64,000 bases of DNA from the NCBI RefSeq assembly GCF_000745475.1, contig NZ_JQJJ01000009.1, positions 868,001 to 932,000 of the forward strand. Reading direction: 5' to 3'. Of the stretch, positions 25,605 to 33,540 are shown piece by piece. This DNA is from Allobosea sp. UNC402CLCol (GTDB lineage: Bacteria > Pseudomonadota > Alphaproteobacteria > Rhizobiales > Beijerinckiaceae). The notes under the pieces were generated by a model. That model saw nothing but the letters and a program-made list of their open reading frames with translations, searched no databases and had not been told where the DNA came from. Within the stretch, counting starts at the first letter, position 1, and every line of letters starts with the position of its first letter. The translations under genes were made by a program, and so were the position numbers.

Positions 25605-26613
25605 GGGGCACGATCTTCTGCGCGAAGGCCTTGGCGTCGGTGTTCTTGCGGATCACGTTGACGAGCTTGAGCTGCTCGGTGAACAGCGCGACATCCTCGC
25701 GCAGCGCCGCGCCGGTGGAGTGATGGTCGTGGGTGTGGCTGCGCAGGATCGCGGCCACGGTCTCGGGCGTGACCTTGGCCGGAACGAAGGGCGCGAAGAT
25801 ATCGGCCGTCTTGTCGGGATTGGCCGCCGTCCAGGCCTGCGCCTCGACGATGGCGCGCGAGATCGCGCCGGCCACCTCGGGCTGGTCGCGGATCAGGGCG
25901 CCACGCAGGCCGAGCACGCAGCAGGTCGATTTCGCGTACTGGCCTTCGAGATTGGTGGCGAGCTCGACGAGCTTGTCGCGCTCGCGGATCAGGTAGAGAT
26001 GCGGATCGTCGCCCGCGAGCGCCTGGACCTCGCCCTTCTTCAGAGCTTCGCCGAACAGGTCCTGCGGATACTGCACCCAGCTCACATCCTTTTCGGGGTC
26101 GAGCCCGATCTCGGCGAGGCGGATGGCGAAGAAGTTCCGCACCGGGCTCGCCGGGTCGGTGACGGCGACCGACTTGCCCTTGAGGTCCTTCAGGCTGCGG
26201 ATATTGGCGGCCTCAGGCACCAGCAGCCGCATGCAGCCGCCATGGGTGCCGACGGTAAGGCCGACATCGAAGCCCTGCTCCAGCGGCTTCAGCCAGCGGA
26301 GCGCCATGCCGATGCCGCCATCGGCATGGCCGGTCGCGATCGCCTGCAGCAGGGCGTCGGTCGGGCCGCTGAAATTCACCGGCTCCACCGCGAGATTGTA
26401 CTTCTCGAACAGGCCCTGCTTCAGCGCGACCGAGATCGGCGACTGGCACACCGCCGTCTGCCCCCAGGCGAGCTTGATCGTCTGGCGCTGCTTCAGCGGC
26501 GTGGCCTGGGCGAAGGCATGGTGCCCGGCCAGGCCGGCGAGCGGCGCGGCGGCGAGCGCTGCGGCTCCGCGCAACAAGGTGCGGCGGGAGGGGAAGGTCG
26601 TCTGCTGGGTCAT
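25591..26613 (-). CDS. ABC transporter substrate-binding protein (SsuA/NrtA-like) with Tat leader and Cys/His clusters
   Basis: This 340-residue protein has the leader SRRTLLRGAAALAAAPLAG (residues 9-27) with a twin arginine and a cut near HAFAQ. AAGGAG lies 6 bp before the ATG at 26613. The mature fold follows the SsuA/THI5 pattern, with KQGLFEKYNLAVEPVNFSGPTDALLQAIATGHAD. The oddities are four cysteines (56, 127, 231, 232) and a His-rich HTHDHH at 293-298. These are unusual for a sulfonate binder and could bind a metal, and copC and copD follow in the same direction. Sulfonate, nitrate and metal-complex ligands all remain possible. Confidence 0.82.
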   Translation of the reverse strand: MTQQTTFPSRRTLLRGAAALAAAPLAGLAGHHAFAQATPLKQRQTIKLAWGQTAVCQSPISVALKQGLFEKYNLAVEPVNFSGPTDALLQAIATGHADGGIGMALRWLKPLEQGFDVGLTVGTHGGCMRLLVPEAANIRSLKDLKGKSVAVTDPASPVRNFFAIRLAEIGLDPEKDVSWVQYPQDLFGEALKKGEVQALAGDDPHLYLIRERDKLVELATNLEGQYAKSTCCVLGLRGALIRDQPEVAGAISRAIVEAQAWTAANPDKTADIFAPFVPAKVTPETVAAILRSHTHDHHSTGAALREDVALFTEQLKLVNVIRKNTDAKAFAQKIVPHVPV

Positions 26614-26663
26614 GGTCGCTCCTTGCCGCTTTGCACGCGGCTGCATGGTCGTTTGGGGAAGGG

Positions 26664-27200
26664 TCAGGCTGCCGCGCGGCTGGCCGGGACGCGCTCGACG
26701 GTGCCGCGCACCGTCACGCCCTGCCGGAGCAGGTTCAGGATCGGGCAGAAGCGCTCGACGGCGGCATTCAGGGCGTCGAGTTCGGTCACATCCGTCGTGA
26801 GCCTGACGGTGTAGGACAGCTCGTGCGGATAGATCGGTGTGGTCTCGTGGCCGGGCGTTCCGGCGCGCGGATCGAGCTGGCCGTGAACCTCGACCCAGAC
26901 GTCCTCCAGAGCGATCTGCTGGTCGGCGGCCTGGATCAGATAGGTATGGGTCAGGCAGCTCGACAGCGCGCCGAGCAGCAGTTCGGGCGAGCTCGGCCCG
27001 AGATCGTAACCGGCGAAATCCGGCGGGCTGTCGCTGATCACCTGGAAGTCGCGGATGCGGATGCGCCGGACGCCGCTGCGCCCCTCGGCATGGGCTTGCG
27101 CCTGAAGTCGCAAGGGACGGGCGTCTCCCGAGCGGGCATGGGCCTTGCGGCGCAGCAGGGCGTCGCGCTTCTGGGCGAGATATTCCGTGAGAGTGGACAT
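26664..27200 (-). CDS. OsmC family protein
   Basis: This 178-residue protein has the two OsmC/Ohr cysteines, Cys82 in LGALSSCLTHTYL and Cys152 in ERFCPILNLL. The spacing and helix context are those of the organic-hydroperoxide/OsmC fold. It begins MSTLTEYLAQKRDALLRRK. The ATG at 27200 is preferred over upstream starts in the same frame, which add a non-conserved tail. It lies 50 bp upstream of the binding-protein gene on the same strand. OsmC genes next to SsuA-like importers recur in Hyphomicrobiales, where a thiol or persulfide role is possible, but the substrate is not known. Confidence 0.83.
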   Translation of the reverse strand: MSTLTEYLAQKRDALLRRKAHARSGDARPLRLQAQAHAEGRSGVRRIRIRDFQVISDSPPDFAGYDLGPSSPELLLGALSSCLTHTYLIQAADQQIALEDVWVEVHGQLDPRAGTPGHETTPIYPHELSYTVRLTTDVTELDALNAAVERFCPILNLLRQGVTVRGTVERVPASRAAA

Positions 27201-27350
27201 GGCGGCGTCCCGGTCTGGCTTGATGAGGGAATCGGGGCAGGCGCGCTTTTCCGGTCGTGCAGTCGCCATGGCGGCTGGCATGAGATCGCGTTGCCCGGGT
27301 TGTGAATGGGATCGAGGCGGGCGCGGAAAGGCGGCCCGGCTTCAGGAAGG

Positions 27351-27413
27351 TCAGAGCCGCCGGTGGAAGAGCAGGCTTGCCGCCGATTCTGCAGTGCTGA
27401 ACGTCATGGACAT
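27351..27413 (-). CDS. possible 20-residue leader peptide upstream of the OsmC/ABC operon
   Basis: A short frame starts at ATG 27413 with GGAG six bases before it, begins MSMTFSTAES and ends FHRRL before TGA. It lies 150 bp upstream of the OsmC start, on the same strand, within the probable 5' leader of that operon and immediately after a hairpin with a U-rich tail. Size, ribosome site and position fit a regulatory leader peptide. There is no run of a single amino acid to identify the signal, although two CGG arginine codons sit just before the end. Coding is unproven. Confidence 0.45.
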   Translation of the reverse strand: MSMTFSTAESAASLLFHRRL

Positions 27414-27434
27414 TCGCGTCTCCAAAACAAAAGG

Positions 27435-27457
27435 AGCCCACGAGACATCGTGGTGCT
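27435..27457. terminator. bidirectional terminator-like hairpin in the OsmC operon leader
   Basis: CCACGA and TCGTGG pair around a GACA loop, and AGC/GCT extends the stem across a one-base bulge. TTTT follows on the plus strand, and CCTTTTGTTTT follows on the minus strand. In the minus direction it can end cysK transcripts or act as an attenuator in the leader of the OsmC/ABC operon, because the Shine-Dalgarno of the short leader ORF begins right after the U-rich tail. Confidence 0.5.
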
Positions 27458-27534
27458 TTTAGCGTTGTTGACGCGGCGCAAGCTGCTCCAGCAAATCCCG
27501 CGGCGAAGACGCTGAAAGCGCCGTCGCGTTCAAG

Positions 27535-27563
27535 ATTATTGCTCGGGTTATTATTATTGGCAA
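27535..27563 (-). promoter_or_regulatory. predicted promoter of the OsmC/ABC/copCD run
   Basis: On the minus strand, TTGCCA (27558-27563) is separated by exactly 17 bp from AATAAT (27535-27540). The surrounding 27530-27600 is AT-rich against the genome background. It lies between the cysK stop at 27663 and the leader hairpin, where a promoter for the downstream operon is expected. The 462-bp gap 27201-27662 otherwise holds only the hairpin and short ORF listed separately. Confidence 0.45.
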
Positions 27564-27662
27564 TGAAACAGAATATGCGTTTTGCGTGACAGGAAGCGAT
27601 GATTTGTTTTGTATCCGGCGAAGCGGCGAGGCGATCGACATCGTCGCCGCATCGAGCGGATG

Positions 27663-28664
27663 TCAGACCGTGGCGGCTTCCAGAGCGGGCGCCCCCACCT
27701 CGCTCGAAAGGGCGGGCCCGAGCTTCGGCGGGCTGAGATAGCGCTCGCCGCTATCGGCGACGATGGCGACGATCGTCTTGCCGGCATTTTCGGGCCGCCT
27801 TGCGAGCGCCGTGGCGGCGAACAGCACCGCGCCCGACGACGTCCCGGCCAGGATGCCTTCGCGCTGCGCCAGGATCCGCGCGAAGTCCCGCGCCTGCGCC
27901 GTCTCGGTGACGATCACCTCGTCGACGACGGAAGCGTCGAAATTCTCCGGCAGGTAGCCGGGCTCGACCTCCGTCACCTTGTGGACGCCCTCGATGCTGT
28001 CCGGATAGGGAGCGTCCAGCGAGGGCACCGAGGCAGGGCCGGGCTCGACGACGACGACCTGCACCTCCGGGTTCTGTCGCTTCAGGAAGCGCCCCGTGCC
28101 GGAGATCGTGCCGCCGGTGCCGACGGCCGCCACGAAGATATCGACTTCCCCGGCTGTATCCCGCCAGATCTCGGGGCCCGTCTCGAAATGGACGCGCGGA
28201 TTGGCCGGATTGGCGCGCTGATTGGTGTAGTAGGCGTCCGGATTCTCGCGGCGCACCCGATCGATGATCGCGTGGATGGCGCCGGGTTCGAGGAAGACGC
28301 TGTTGTCGATCAGGACGATCTCGGCGCCGTAATGAGCGAGCAGCTTGAGCTTGTCCTCGCTGATCGTGTTGCGCAGGTAGAATTTTGAAGGATAGCCGCG
28401 GGCCGCCGCCAGCGCCGCGAGCCCGATCCCGGTATTGCCGCTGGTCAGGTCGACGATCTGCTGGCCGGGCTTCAACCGGCCGCTCTCCTCGGCCTCGCGG
28501 ATGAGGCCCCAGGCGGTCCGGTCCTTGATGCTGCCGGCGGGGTTCAGATACTCGATCTTCGCGAGGATACGGGCGCCGAGCTTCAGCTCTTCTGCGAAGC
28601 GGCCCAGTTCGAGGAGCGGCGTATTGCCGACCAGGGCCGCGAAATTCTCGTTTCTGGATGTCAT
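27663..28664 (-). CDS. cysK: cysteine synthase A (O-acetylserine sulfhydrylase)
   Basis: This 333-residue fold-type II PLP enzyme makes cysteine from O-acetylserine and sulfide. Lys47 in PAGSIKDRTA is the PLP lysine. SGNTGIGLAALAAARGY near 74 is the asparagine-loop motif, GTGGTISGTGRFLK near 180 binds the PLP phosphate, and AGTSSGA near 270 supplies the pyridine-side serine. It is separated from the MFS gene by a 311-bp gap with an inverted repeat and from the OsmC/ABC genes by a promoter-containing gap. Its neighbours suggest a sulfur-related region. Confidence 0.88.
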   Translation of the reverse strand: MTSRNENFAALVGNTPLLELGRFAEELKLGARILAKIEYLNPAGSIKDRTAWGLIREAEESGRLKPGQQIVDLTSGNTGIGLAALAAARGYPSKFYLRNTISEDKLKLLAHYGAEIVLIDNSVFLEPGAIHAIIDRVRRENPDAYYTNQRANPANPRVHFETGPEIWRDTAGEVDIFVAAVGTGGTISGTGRFLKRQNPEVQVVVVEPGPASVPSLDAPYPDSIEGVHKVTEVEPGYLPENFDASVVDEVIVTETAQARDFARILAQREGILAGTSSGAVLFAATALARRPENAGKTIVAIVADSGERYLSPPKLGPALSSEVGAPALEAATV

Positions 28665-28824
28665 GATGCGCTCTCAGGACAGGCTGGAACAGTGCGACCG
28701 CGCCCGATCTTCGAAAGGCAGATGGGTCTGGCCCGCGTCGCCCTCAGCCCCGGCGGCCGGATCAATCGTGCTGGCCAGCATTCGGGTTCAATTCAGGCTG
28801 GCAATCAATACCTTCAGCAAAATA

Positions 28825-28850
28825 AGTATATCGACCTATGGAGAGGTCGA
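28825..28850 (-). promoter_or_regulatory. inverted repeat next to a -10-like box upstream of cysK
   Basis: TCGACCT (28831-28837) and AGGTCGA (28844-28850) form a perfect 7-6-7 inverted repeat directly against TATACT on the minus strand (28825-28830). This looks like a regulator site overlapping the -35 region of a cysK promoter about 160 bp before its ATG. No T-tract follows, so a terminator is less likely. The rest of the 311-bp gap (28665-28975) shows nothing else I can support. Confidence 0.45.
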
Positions 28851-28975
28851 TGATTGTTCAATATTTCTAGAGACCGTTGAATCGGGAGCGAGAACTTGCT
28901 GATCGGGGCGCCGCAAGCCACTCGCGGCTTGCGGTGCCCTTGTCGTCCTGGGCGTGCCGCGGCTGGCGAGCCGGG

Positions 28976-30523
28976 TCAGGCTTGCGATGTGCAGAGGCGC
29001 TCTTCCCCCTCCACCACTGGCTCGGTTCCCGTTTCCGCCCTCCGGCCGAGGAAAGCGAAGACGACGATCGCGGTGAGGATCGTGATGGCGCAGAGCATCA
29101 GGAGCAATGTCGCGAAGGCGTCGCCATAGCTCTGCATGAGCGCCGCGCGGCTCATCAGCGGCAGGGCGGCCGCGGCCACGATATCGCCGGTGACGAGCAA
29201 CTGGGCCGCCGGGCCGGCATGGGCCGCCGCCGTACCAGCCGCCAGATGCCCCGCTGTCAAGGCGGATAACACGGCGCTGACCACGGCGAGCGCCACACCT
29301 TCGCCGGCCACACGGGTGGTGCTGAAAATGCCGGTTGCCATGCCGGCGCGCTCCTTGGGCACGACGCTGACGGCAAGCCCGTCCATCAGCCCCCAGGGGA
29401 GGCTGATGCCGATGCCGATCAGGGCCATCGGCATGGCGACACCCATTGTCTCGCTTCCGAGCGGCATGCGGCTCAGCCAGAACAAGCCGACAGCGCAGAT
29501 CAACAAGCCGACGCCGCAGATCGCCGCCGGTGCGAACCAGCGCGTCAGCAGGCCAGCCGCGAAAGGGAGAGCCAGCAAAGGTGCGGAGAGTGCGATCATC
29601 AGCCGGCCGGCAGCGATCTCGCTCAGGCCCTCGATGCCGATGAAACGCACCGGCAGCAGGATCAGCAGCACGACGAAAGCATAGGCCGGCGCCGCCGCGA
29701 GTAACTGCACCCCCACGAAGCGGGGGTAGCGGAACAAGGTGAGGTCGAGCATCGGCCGAGCGACGCGCCGTTCGATCACGCCGAAGGCGATGAAGAGCGC
29801 GGCGGAGCCCGCCAACAGGGTCATCACGGTCGGCTCGGCCCAGCCGCGCTCCGGCGCCAGCAGGACGCCATAGGTAAAGAGCGCCAGGGCCAGGGTGAAG
29901 GAGAGGGCGCCCGGCCAGTCGAGTCCGGTGGCGTCCGGGTCGCGCGTTTCGCGCAGGAAGCGTGCCCCGAGCGCTAGGGCGAGCGCGGCCAGAACGACCA
30001 CGAGCCCAAAGATGCTGCGCCAGCCGAAGGCATCGATCATCAATCCCGACGCGATCGGTCCGAAGGCAAGGCCGACACCAAAGCTCGTGCCGACGATGCT
30101 GAAGGCACGGATGCGCGCGCGCCCCTCGAATTCCTGCGCGAGTGCCGCCATGCCGCCGGAAAAGGCGGCCGCCGCGGCGATGCCCTGGGCCGCCCGCCCC
30201 AGATCGAACCAGAGGATGTCGGGTGCAACGGCGAGTGCCGCGGAGATCATCCCGAATGCGCCGACGCCGATGAGGAAGAGGCGCTTGCGGCCATAGGCAT
30301 CCGCGAGCCCGCCCGCTGCCATCAGGCTCGATCCGAAGGTCAGCATGAAGGCGTTGGTGACCCAGTTGAGCGCGATCGGGCTGCCGCCCAGCGTTTTGCC
30401 GATGGCAGGAAGCGCCACAGCCGGCCCCGTGAAGGTGAGTGGCATCGCGGCGGCGGCGAGGCAGACGGAAAGGAGCACGAGCGCCTGTCGGGCCGTGCTC
30501 GGCCGCGTGATGGTTTGCGTCAT
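28976..30523 (-). CDS. MFS transporter, DHA2 (14-helix drug:H+ antiporter) type
   Basis: This 515-residue integral membrane exporter starts MTQTITRPSTARQALVLLSVCL. A 31-residue in-frame extension reaching the LysR control region is rejected. It has LNWVTNAFMLTFGSSLMAAGGLADAYGRKRLF (helix 2 to motif A) and a motif-C-like GPIASGLMIDAFGWRSIF near 165-180. About fourteen hydrophobic segments are present. It is divergent from a LysR gene with a 17-bp palindrome between them, so it is probably the LysR target. The compound exported is unknown. Confidence 0.87.
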   Translation of the reverse strand: MTQTITRPSTARQALVLLSVCLAAAAMPLTFTGPAVALPAIGKTLGGSPIALNWVTNAFMLTFGSSLMAAGGLADAYGRKRLFLIGVGAFGMISAALAVAPDILWFDLGRAAQGIAAAAAFSGGMAALAQEFEGRARIRAFSIVGTSFGVGLAFGPIASGLMIDAFGWRSIFGLVVVLAALALALGARFLRETRDPDATGLDWPGALSFTLALALFTYGVLLAPERGWAEPTVMTLLAGSAALFIAFGVIERRVARPMLDLTLFRYPRFVGVQLLAAAPAYAFVVLLILLPVRFIGIEGLSEIAAGRLMIALSAPLLALPFAAGLLTRWFAPAAICGVGLLICAVGLFWLSRMPLGSETMGVAMPMALIGIGISLPWGLMDGLAVSVVPKERAGMATGIFSTTRVAGEGVALAVVSAVLSALTAGHLAAGTAAAHAGPAAQLLVTGDIVAAAALPLMSRAALMQSYGDAFATLLLMLCAITILTAIVVFAFLGRRAETGTEPVVEGEERLCTSQA

Positions 30524-30627
30524 GGATTGGATGCCTTGTTCAACAACGGCGCAGCGACCCCAGCTGGCGCTCGCCTTGCGGTCGAAACAGGATATTATCG
30601 AGCTAATTGGAGCCAAGTGGCTTCATA

Positions 30628-30644
30628 TTCCGATCATATCGGAA
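30628..30644. promoter_or_regulatory. palindromic LysR-type operator between MFS and lysR genes
   Basis: TTCCGAT-CAT-ATCGGAA is a perfect 7-3-7 palindrome in the divergent gap, 38 bp before the LysR start. It contains a T-N11-A core, the usual form of LysR recognition boxes. The location fits both autorepression and activation of the MFS gene. Confidence 0.6.
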
Positions 30645-30681
30645 GAATTCGCTCGAATAACCACGTATCGAGGGGGTAAGG

Positions 30682-31611
30682 ATGGATTCGCTGACCGGCC
30701 TGACGGCCTTCGTCCGGACCGCCGATTTCGGCAGTTTTGTCGTGGCCGGGCGCGTGCTCGGGCTTTCCGCCTCCGCGGTCGGCAAGGCCGTGACCAAACT
30801 CGAACAGCAGCTCGGCATCCGCCTGTTCCAGCGTTCTACGCGCAGCCTGCGCCTGACCGAGGAGGGGCGCGCTTTTCACGAGCGCTGCCGGCGCATTCTC
30901 GACGATCTCGACGATGCCCGCGCGATGCTCGCTCACACGATGGATGTGCCGCGTGGACGCCTGCGGATCAGCACGCCGATCGTGAGCTATCATCTGCTCT
31001 TGCCGGTTCTGCCGGAGTTCATGGCGCGCTATCCCGAGATCGAGGTCGATCTCGATTTCAACGACCGCCTCGTCGATCTGATCGACGAGGGCGTCGATGT
31101 CGCGATTCGCAGCGGAGATCTCCCGGATTCGCGCCTGATGGCGCGGCGGCTGCGCCCATTCCAGCTGCTGCTCTGTGCCGCACCATCCTATCTGGAGCGC
31201 CACGGTAAGCCAGAGTGCCCGCGCGACCTCGACGGGCATCTCGGTGTCCGCTTCCGTTTTCCCAACAGCGGCAAGATTCAAGCATGGCCACTCACACTGC
31301 CGGCTGGAGAACCGGAGTTGCGCACACGCACGGTCTTGACCTGCAACAACATGGAGGCGCTGCGCGGCTCAACCATCGCTGGCCTCGGTATCGGCTGCAT
31401 ACCGGATTTCCTGGCGCGTGATCCGCTGGCGAAGGGCGAGCTGCACACCCTGCTCGACGAACACATCGACGCTCCCGGCCATTTCAGCCTGATCTGGCCC
31501 TCCAGCCGCAATCTCTCGCCGAAGGTCCGCGTCTTTGTCGATTTTATCGGAGAACGCCTGTTTTCAAGCCGCTGCGAAGCGCTTCCTCCGACGGCCGTCG
31601 TTCCGGGTTGA
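30682..31611 (+). CDS. LysR family transcriptional regulator (divergent from the MFS exporter)
   Basis: This 309-residue regulator has an N-terminal winged helix (GSFVVAGRVLGLSASAVGKAVTKLEQQLGIRLFQRSTRSLRLTEEG, residues 12-58) and a substrate-binding domain with GRLRISTPIVSYHLLLPVLPEFMARYPEIEVDLDFNDR and RLMARRLRPFQLLLCAAPSYL. AAGG sits directly before the ATG. It belongs to the aromatic/drug-responsive branch similar to many MFS-linked regulators. A cognate palindrome lies 38 bp upstream. Confidence 0.9.
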   Translation: MDSLTGLTAFVRTADFGSFVVAGRVLGLSASAVGKAVTKLEQQLGIRLFQRSTRSLRLTEEGRAFHERCRRILDDLDDARAMLAHTMDVPRGRLRISTPIVSYHLLLPVLPEFMARYPEIEVDLDFNDRLVDLIDEGVDVAIRSGDLPDSRLMARRLRPFQLLLCAAPSYLERHGKPECPRDLDGHLGVRFRFPNSGKIQAWPLTLPAGEPELRTRTVLTCNNMEALRGSTIAGLGIGCIPDFLARDPLAKGELHTLLDEHIDAPGHFSLIWPSSRNLSPKVRVFVDFIGERLFSSRCEALPPTAVVPG

Positions 31612-31634
31612 GGCGCCTGCGCGCCGGGCAGCCG

Positions 31635-32306
31635 CTACGTCTCGGATGGTGCGTAAAAGTGAAGGAACAGGTCGATCCCGGCCTCGATCTGCGTCTCGAG
31701 CTCGGCCCGGCTCGGCACCGCCGCAGGCAGCAGCAGGCGCGTGATGTCGAGATCGCCTCTGACGAGGCTCAGGAACTGCTTCGCCGCCAGTGTCGGGTTC
31801 GGAACATGCAGCTTGCTTGCCCGATGGGCCTCGCCGAGGAAGGCCGCCAGGTGCTCCGTCAGCGCTTTGGGGCCGCTCTCGAAGATGGCGGCGCCGATCG
31901 ACGGAAATCGCGGCACCACGCCGATGACGGCACGCTGCAGGAACATGGCCTGCTCCGATAGGAAGATGTCGACGAACTTCTCGGCGACGCGCTTGAGCAC
32001 AGCGGCAATATCGCTTCTGTCGGTTACGATCCGCCCGATCTCATCCGTCATCCGCTCGGCCTCGTCGACGACCACGGCGGTGAACAGCTCTTCCTTGCTG
32101 GCGAAATGCGCATAGAGTGTCGCTTTCGACACCGGCGCCTGCCGAGCGACCATGTCCATGCTGACCGTGTCAAAGCCGTGGTCGAGAAAGAGCGCGCGGG
32201 CCGCCGCCAGGATCGAGCCGACCTTGCGATCGCGCTGGGTCGGCGCGAGGCCGGCGCTCCGAGGATCTCGAGTTCCACCGCCTCGCGGCGGGGCGCGTGT
32301 GGTCAT
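31635..32306 (-). CDS. TetR/AcrR family repressor of the RND efflux operon
   Basis: This 223-residue protein has a TetR helix-turn-helix, VSMDMVARQAPVSKATLYAHFASKEELFTAVV, at residues 48-79 and an all-helical ligand domain. It is divergent from two adaptor genes and an RND pump, and two near-identical palindromes (AACTGAAC-N-GTTCAGTT) occupy the control gap. This is the AcrR-style arrangement in which the regulator represses both itself and the pump until a toxic ligand binds. Confidence 0.88.
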   Translation of the reverse strand: MTTRAPPRGGGTRDPRSAGLAPTQRDRKVGSILAAARALFLDHGFDTVSMDMVARQAPVSKATLYAHFASKEELFTAVVVDEAERMTDEIGRIVTDRSDIAAVLKRVAEKFVDIFLSEQAMFLQRAVIGVVPRFPSIGAAIFESGPKALTEHLAAFLGEAHRASKLHVPNPTLAAKQFLSLVRGDLDITRLLLPAAVPSRAELETQIEAGIDLFLHFYAPSET

Positions 32307-32319
32307 TGATTTTTCTCTA

Positions 32320-32336
32320 AACTGAACCGTTCAGTT
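32320..32336. promoter_or_regulatory. TetR operator O1 (AACTGAAC-C-GTTCAGTT)
   Basis: This perfect 8-1-8 palindrome lies 14 bp from the TetR start codon, downstream of the TetR promoter (TTGACA - 17 bp - CATATG on the minus strand). Binding here would block the regulator's own transcription. A second copy lies at 32375-32391, with centres 55 bp apart. Confidence 0.8.
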
Positions 32337-32374
32337 CATGATTGACATATGCTGCCCACTCAAGCAAATGTCAA

Positions 32375-32391
32375 AACTGAACGGTTCAGTT
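32375..32391. promoter_or_regulatory. TetR operator O2 (AACTGAAC-G-GTTCAGTT) before the RND operon
   Basis: This copy of the 8-1-8 palindrome differs from O1 only at the central base. It lies 22 bp before the first adaptor gene, just downstream of the rightward promoter whose -35 is TTGACA at 32342-32347. The leftward -35 TTGACA overlaps the left edge of the palindrome, so occupancy can shut both promoters. Confidence 0.8.
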
Positions 32392-32412
32392 CAATTTTGA
32401 CATGGGTGACCG

Positions 32413-33540
32413 ATGCCGATGCGATGGCCGCTTCGCTTCCCTGGACGATCCACCGCCGGCCTTCTGGTTGGTCTTGCCATGGTCCTCGCTGCCTGCGGCG
32501 AGGAGAAAAACCCCTCTGCGCGGGCGCCGATGTCCGTCAAGGCCGAGCGCGTATCCGCGTCGCAGCACGCCCTGTCGGTCGCACTGACGGGCGAGGTGAA
32601 GGCGCGCGTCCAGAGCGATCTCGCCTTCCGCTTCACCGGCCGCATCGCCGAACGCTTCGTCGAGATCGGCGATCATGTCGAGGCGGGGCAGGTTCTCGCG
32701 CGGCTGGAATCGCAGGAGCAGACGGCTGACCTCGCCTCCATGACGGCCGGCGTCCAGTCGGCCGAGGCGACCCTGCGCCAGACGACGGCCGCCTTCGAGC
32801 GTCAGAAATCCCTGCTCGCCAACGGTTTCACCACGCAGACCAATTTCGACAATGCTCAGCAGGCGATGCAGGCCGCCCGCGCGACGCTCGACGCGGCCCG
32901 CTCCAATCTGGGAACGGCCAGGGAGCAGCTCGTCTATACGTCCTTGACCGCGGACGCCTCGGGCGTCGTGGTCGCGCGCAACGCCGAGGCCGGGCAGGTG
33001 GTCGAGGCGGCGCAGGCGGTTTTCACCATCGCCCGCGACGGCGAGCGCGACGCGGTCTTCGATGTCTATGAGGGGCTCCTGGCCCAGCGCCCGGCCGACG
33101 ACACCATCGAGCTCGCGCTCGTCTCCAATCCGGCCGTGCGCGCGACCGGCAAGGTCCGTGAGGTCGCCCCCGCCATCGATCCCGCGACGGGAACCGTTCG
33201 CGTCAAGATTTCGATCGACGCGCCACCTCCCGCCATGACCCTGGGCGCGGCCGTCACCGGAATCGGCCGGTTCAAGCCCGACAATGTCTTCGCGCTGCCG
33301 GCGGGCGCCTTCTTCACCGAGAACGGCAAGCCCGCCGTCTGGACGGTCGACCCGCGCAGCCATGCCGCCGCGATCCGGCCGATCACGGTCGACAGCTACC
33401 GGACGGGCGAGCTGCTGGTCCGCGATGGGCTGGAGGCCGGCGACATTGTCGTGACGGCCGGCACGCAATTGCTCAGGCCGGGCCAGATCGTGAAGCCGCT
33501 GCTGCCGGATGCGCAGCCCCGCGAGGAGACCAAGAAATGA
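32413..33540 (+). CDS. RND efflux periplasmic adaptor lipoprotein 1 (HlyD/AcrA type)
   Basis: This 375-residue membrane-fusion protein has a lipoprotein signal with the lipobox LAAC (about residues 25-28). The lipoyl half FRFTGRIAERFVEIGDHVEAGQVLARLES is followed by a coiled-coil hairpin (SAEATLRQTTAAFERQKSLLANGFTTQTNFDNAQQAM), a second lipoyl half and beta-barrel segments. The ATG at 32413 follows directly after operator O2 and overlaps no other gene. The stop overlaps the next adaptor start (ATGA). It links the inner-membrane pump to an outer-membrane channel, which is not encoded here. Confidence 0.9.
   Translation: MPMRWPLRFPGRSTAGLLVGLAMVLAACGEEKNPSARAPMSVKAERVSASQHALSVALTGEVKARVQSDLAFRFTGRIAERFVEIGDHVEAGQVLARLESQEQTADLASMTAGVQSAEATLRQTTAAFERQKSLLANGFTTQTNFDNAQQAMQAARATLDAARSNLGTAREQLVYTSLTADASGVVVARNAEAGQVVEAAQAVFTIARDGERDAVFDVYEGLLAQRPADDTIELALVSNPAVRATGKVREVAPAIDPATGTVRVKISIDAPPPAMTLGAAVTGIGRFKPDNVFALPAGAFFTENGKPAVWTVDPRSHAAAIRPITVDSYRTGELLVRDGLEAGDIVVTAGTQLLRPGQIVKPLLPDAQPREETKK

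Noticed and set aside
27458-27560. SAM-II-like riboswitch before the OsmC/ABC operon
   Set aside because: A GCTAAAAG string recalls SAM-II, but the other conserved strands and the pseudoknot pairing are not found, so no riboswitch is called.
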